Part shown: piece after piece, positions 62,901 to 64,000 of the stretch
Numbering within the stretch: position 1 is the stretch's first letter
Layout of the letters: each line of letters starts with the position of its first letter
Assembly (NCBI GenBank): GCA_013397865.1
Contig: VZTI01005203.1
Location: 1,393,678-1,457,677, forward strand
Reading direction: 5' to 3'
From: Struthidea cinerea
Lineage: Eukaryota > Chordata > Aves > Passeriformes > Corcoracidae
Length of the DNA: 64,000 nucleotides
The notes under the pieces: generated by a model
The model's database searches: none
Told to the model about the DNA's origin: nothing
The model's input: only the letters and a program-made list of their open reading frames with translations
Position numbers and translations under genes: made by a program

Positions 62901-64000
62901 AGGGAGATGGAAAAGGCTGCCAACTTCCTTTTGAGATATTACCTATTCCTTCCCCTACCTCTTTTATTTTTCCTTATTTTCTCTCTCTCTCCTCCACTTA
63001 CGACAGGCTTTTCCACACTCTAATAATCTCACTATTGCCTTGCAAAGTTGGTGCATTAATATATACCTTTGCTTTTGAGAAGAGCAATTACAGCAGAATT
63101 TAAATTTATGGTGCAGCAGTCTAACAACTGCCAGCCTTGCTGATGGAGACGAGTATTGCAGAGAACCTGGCACAACCAGATTTCCAGGAGCAGCCTGTCC
63201 TGCTCACAAACAGCCCCTGACTTCCCACTGGAGACTTCCCATTTGCTGTGTGACTGGCAGAGAAGACTGACTTCTCCGTGGATACATCAAACAGAACATG
63301 TGTCCTCCTGGGGCTTGCGCTGGCTCAGGCAACTAAAATATTTTCAGCTTTTCTCTTTTCTGATGTGGAGCAGTCACAGACAAATTGCTTGCCAGGTTAC
63401 CAAATTGGTTTGGAACTGGAGGTAGGAAACTAGGCACCTAGTTTTTGCATCAGTCTTTAAAAATTTAAAAAGAATAATTTGATACATATTCTGCTTGTGA
63501 AGTAAACAAACAGGAAATGTTTTATTTCCGTTTTGCACACACAGACATGCAGGGCACTTAGAGGGGCGAAAAAGCCAATTTTTCCTTGCGAGGATAAATA
63601 TTTTAAATAACTTACTTAATCAACACTTGTAAATAAAAATATGACCTAATATTCAAAGATTAAACTGAAAGTGACATAAATCACAATGATACAATAAAAG
63701 AGATAAGTATCTAGACATCAGCATTATCATGGTAAAAACAATATTTTCAGTAGAGCATGTTTTTGGGAAACAATGGGAATTGTTTCCATAATGAGATGGA
63801 AAAGGGGGGAAAATTATCTTGTTCTTCCCCACTGAGCAAATTATTAAGTATTAGATAGACTTTTGCATAGGATAATATGCTTTGAAGAGTGTCCATGAGG
63901 AGGGTGCATAAGATACGTTTTCTGGATGTTTTTCTGGAACTGCTCTGGACATTTAGAAGCCCTATTTCACATTTCAATGAGACCGCAGCATTTAATAGCC
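59981..64000. other. Downstream spacer after VIP
   Basis: This AT-rich sequence has no recognised exon. In human the next gene, FBXO5, lies far downstream, so none is expected here. A TA/CA microsatellite lies at 61,695-61,727 and a CT-rich run at about 62,979-62,996. Confidence 0.6.
61695..61727. repeat. (TA)n/(CA)n microsatellite
   Basis: ATATATATATTTATATATA passes directly into ACACACACACACACA. It is a compound dinucleotide repeat. Confidence 0.95.

Noticed and set aside
1..64000. CRISPR arrays, operons, prophage or bacterial defence systems
   Set aside because: The DNA is vertebrate with introns and LINE/LTR repeats. No spaced identical repeats or bacterial gene organisation exist.

Overview
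The window is vertebrate nuclear DNA and almost certainly comes from a bird. It is AT-rich and intron-dominated, with no operons. The repeats I can name are avian: two pieces of CR1 LINE and one ERVL-type solo LTR. The two recognisable genes also read as avian orthologs. The VIP peptide carries Ser, Phe, Val and Thr where mammals have Thr, Leu, Ile and Asn, and the companion PHI peptide has the bird-like ending. The species cannot be fixed from the sequence alone.

Layout, left to right. 1-165: a CR1 ORF2 fragment on the minus strand, cut by the window edge. 166-36,112: intergenic or intronic DNA with few certain landmarks: a GC-richer unclassified patch (about 1,131-1,850), a short assembly gap next to an A-run (11,470-11,603), a CR1 3' end (about 12,727-12,900), a candidate minus-strand exon (17,591-17,848) and a possible LTR (about 28,690-29,330). 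36,113-36,645: the last coding exon of MYCT1 on the plus strand. 36,646-42,868: its 3' side and spacer. 42,869-43,435: a solo ERVL LTR. 43,436-50,900: spacer with one unusually long unexplained ORF. About 50,930-54,060: a CpG-rich island interrupted by a 939-base gap. 53,564 to about 59,980: the VIP gene on the plus strand, complete from its start codon to its poly(A) signals. 59,980-64,000: spacer.

MYCT1 followed by VIP in the same orientation is the order of human 6q25.2, so this is a conserved synteny block. SYNE1, which lies upstream in human, is not visible. MYCT1 encodes a small membrane protein linked to endothelium and MYC. VIP encodes a secreted neuropeptide precursor. Nothing suggests that the two work in one pathway.

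No previously undescribed system could be demonstrated. The observations most worth checking are a possible cassette exon that would rewrite the VIP precursor C-terminus, the frame-neutral PHI exon, a phase-0 candidate exon at 17.6-17.8 kb, and the loss of VIP exon 1 and promoter into an assembly gap.
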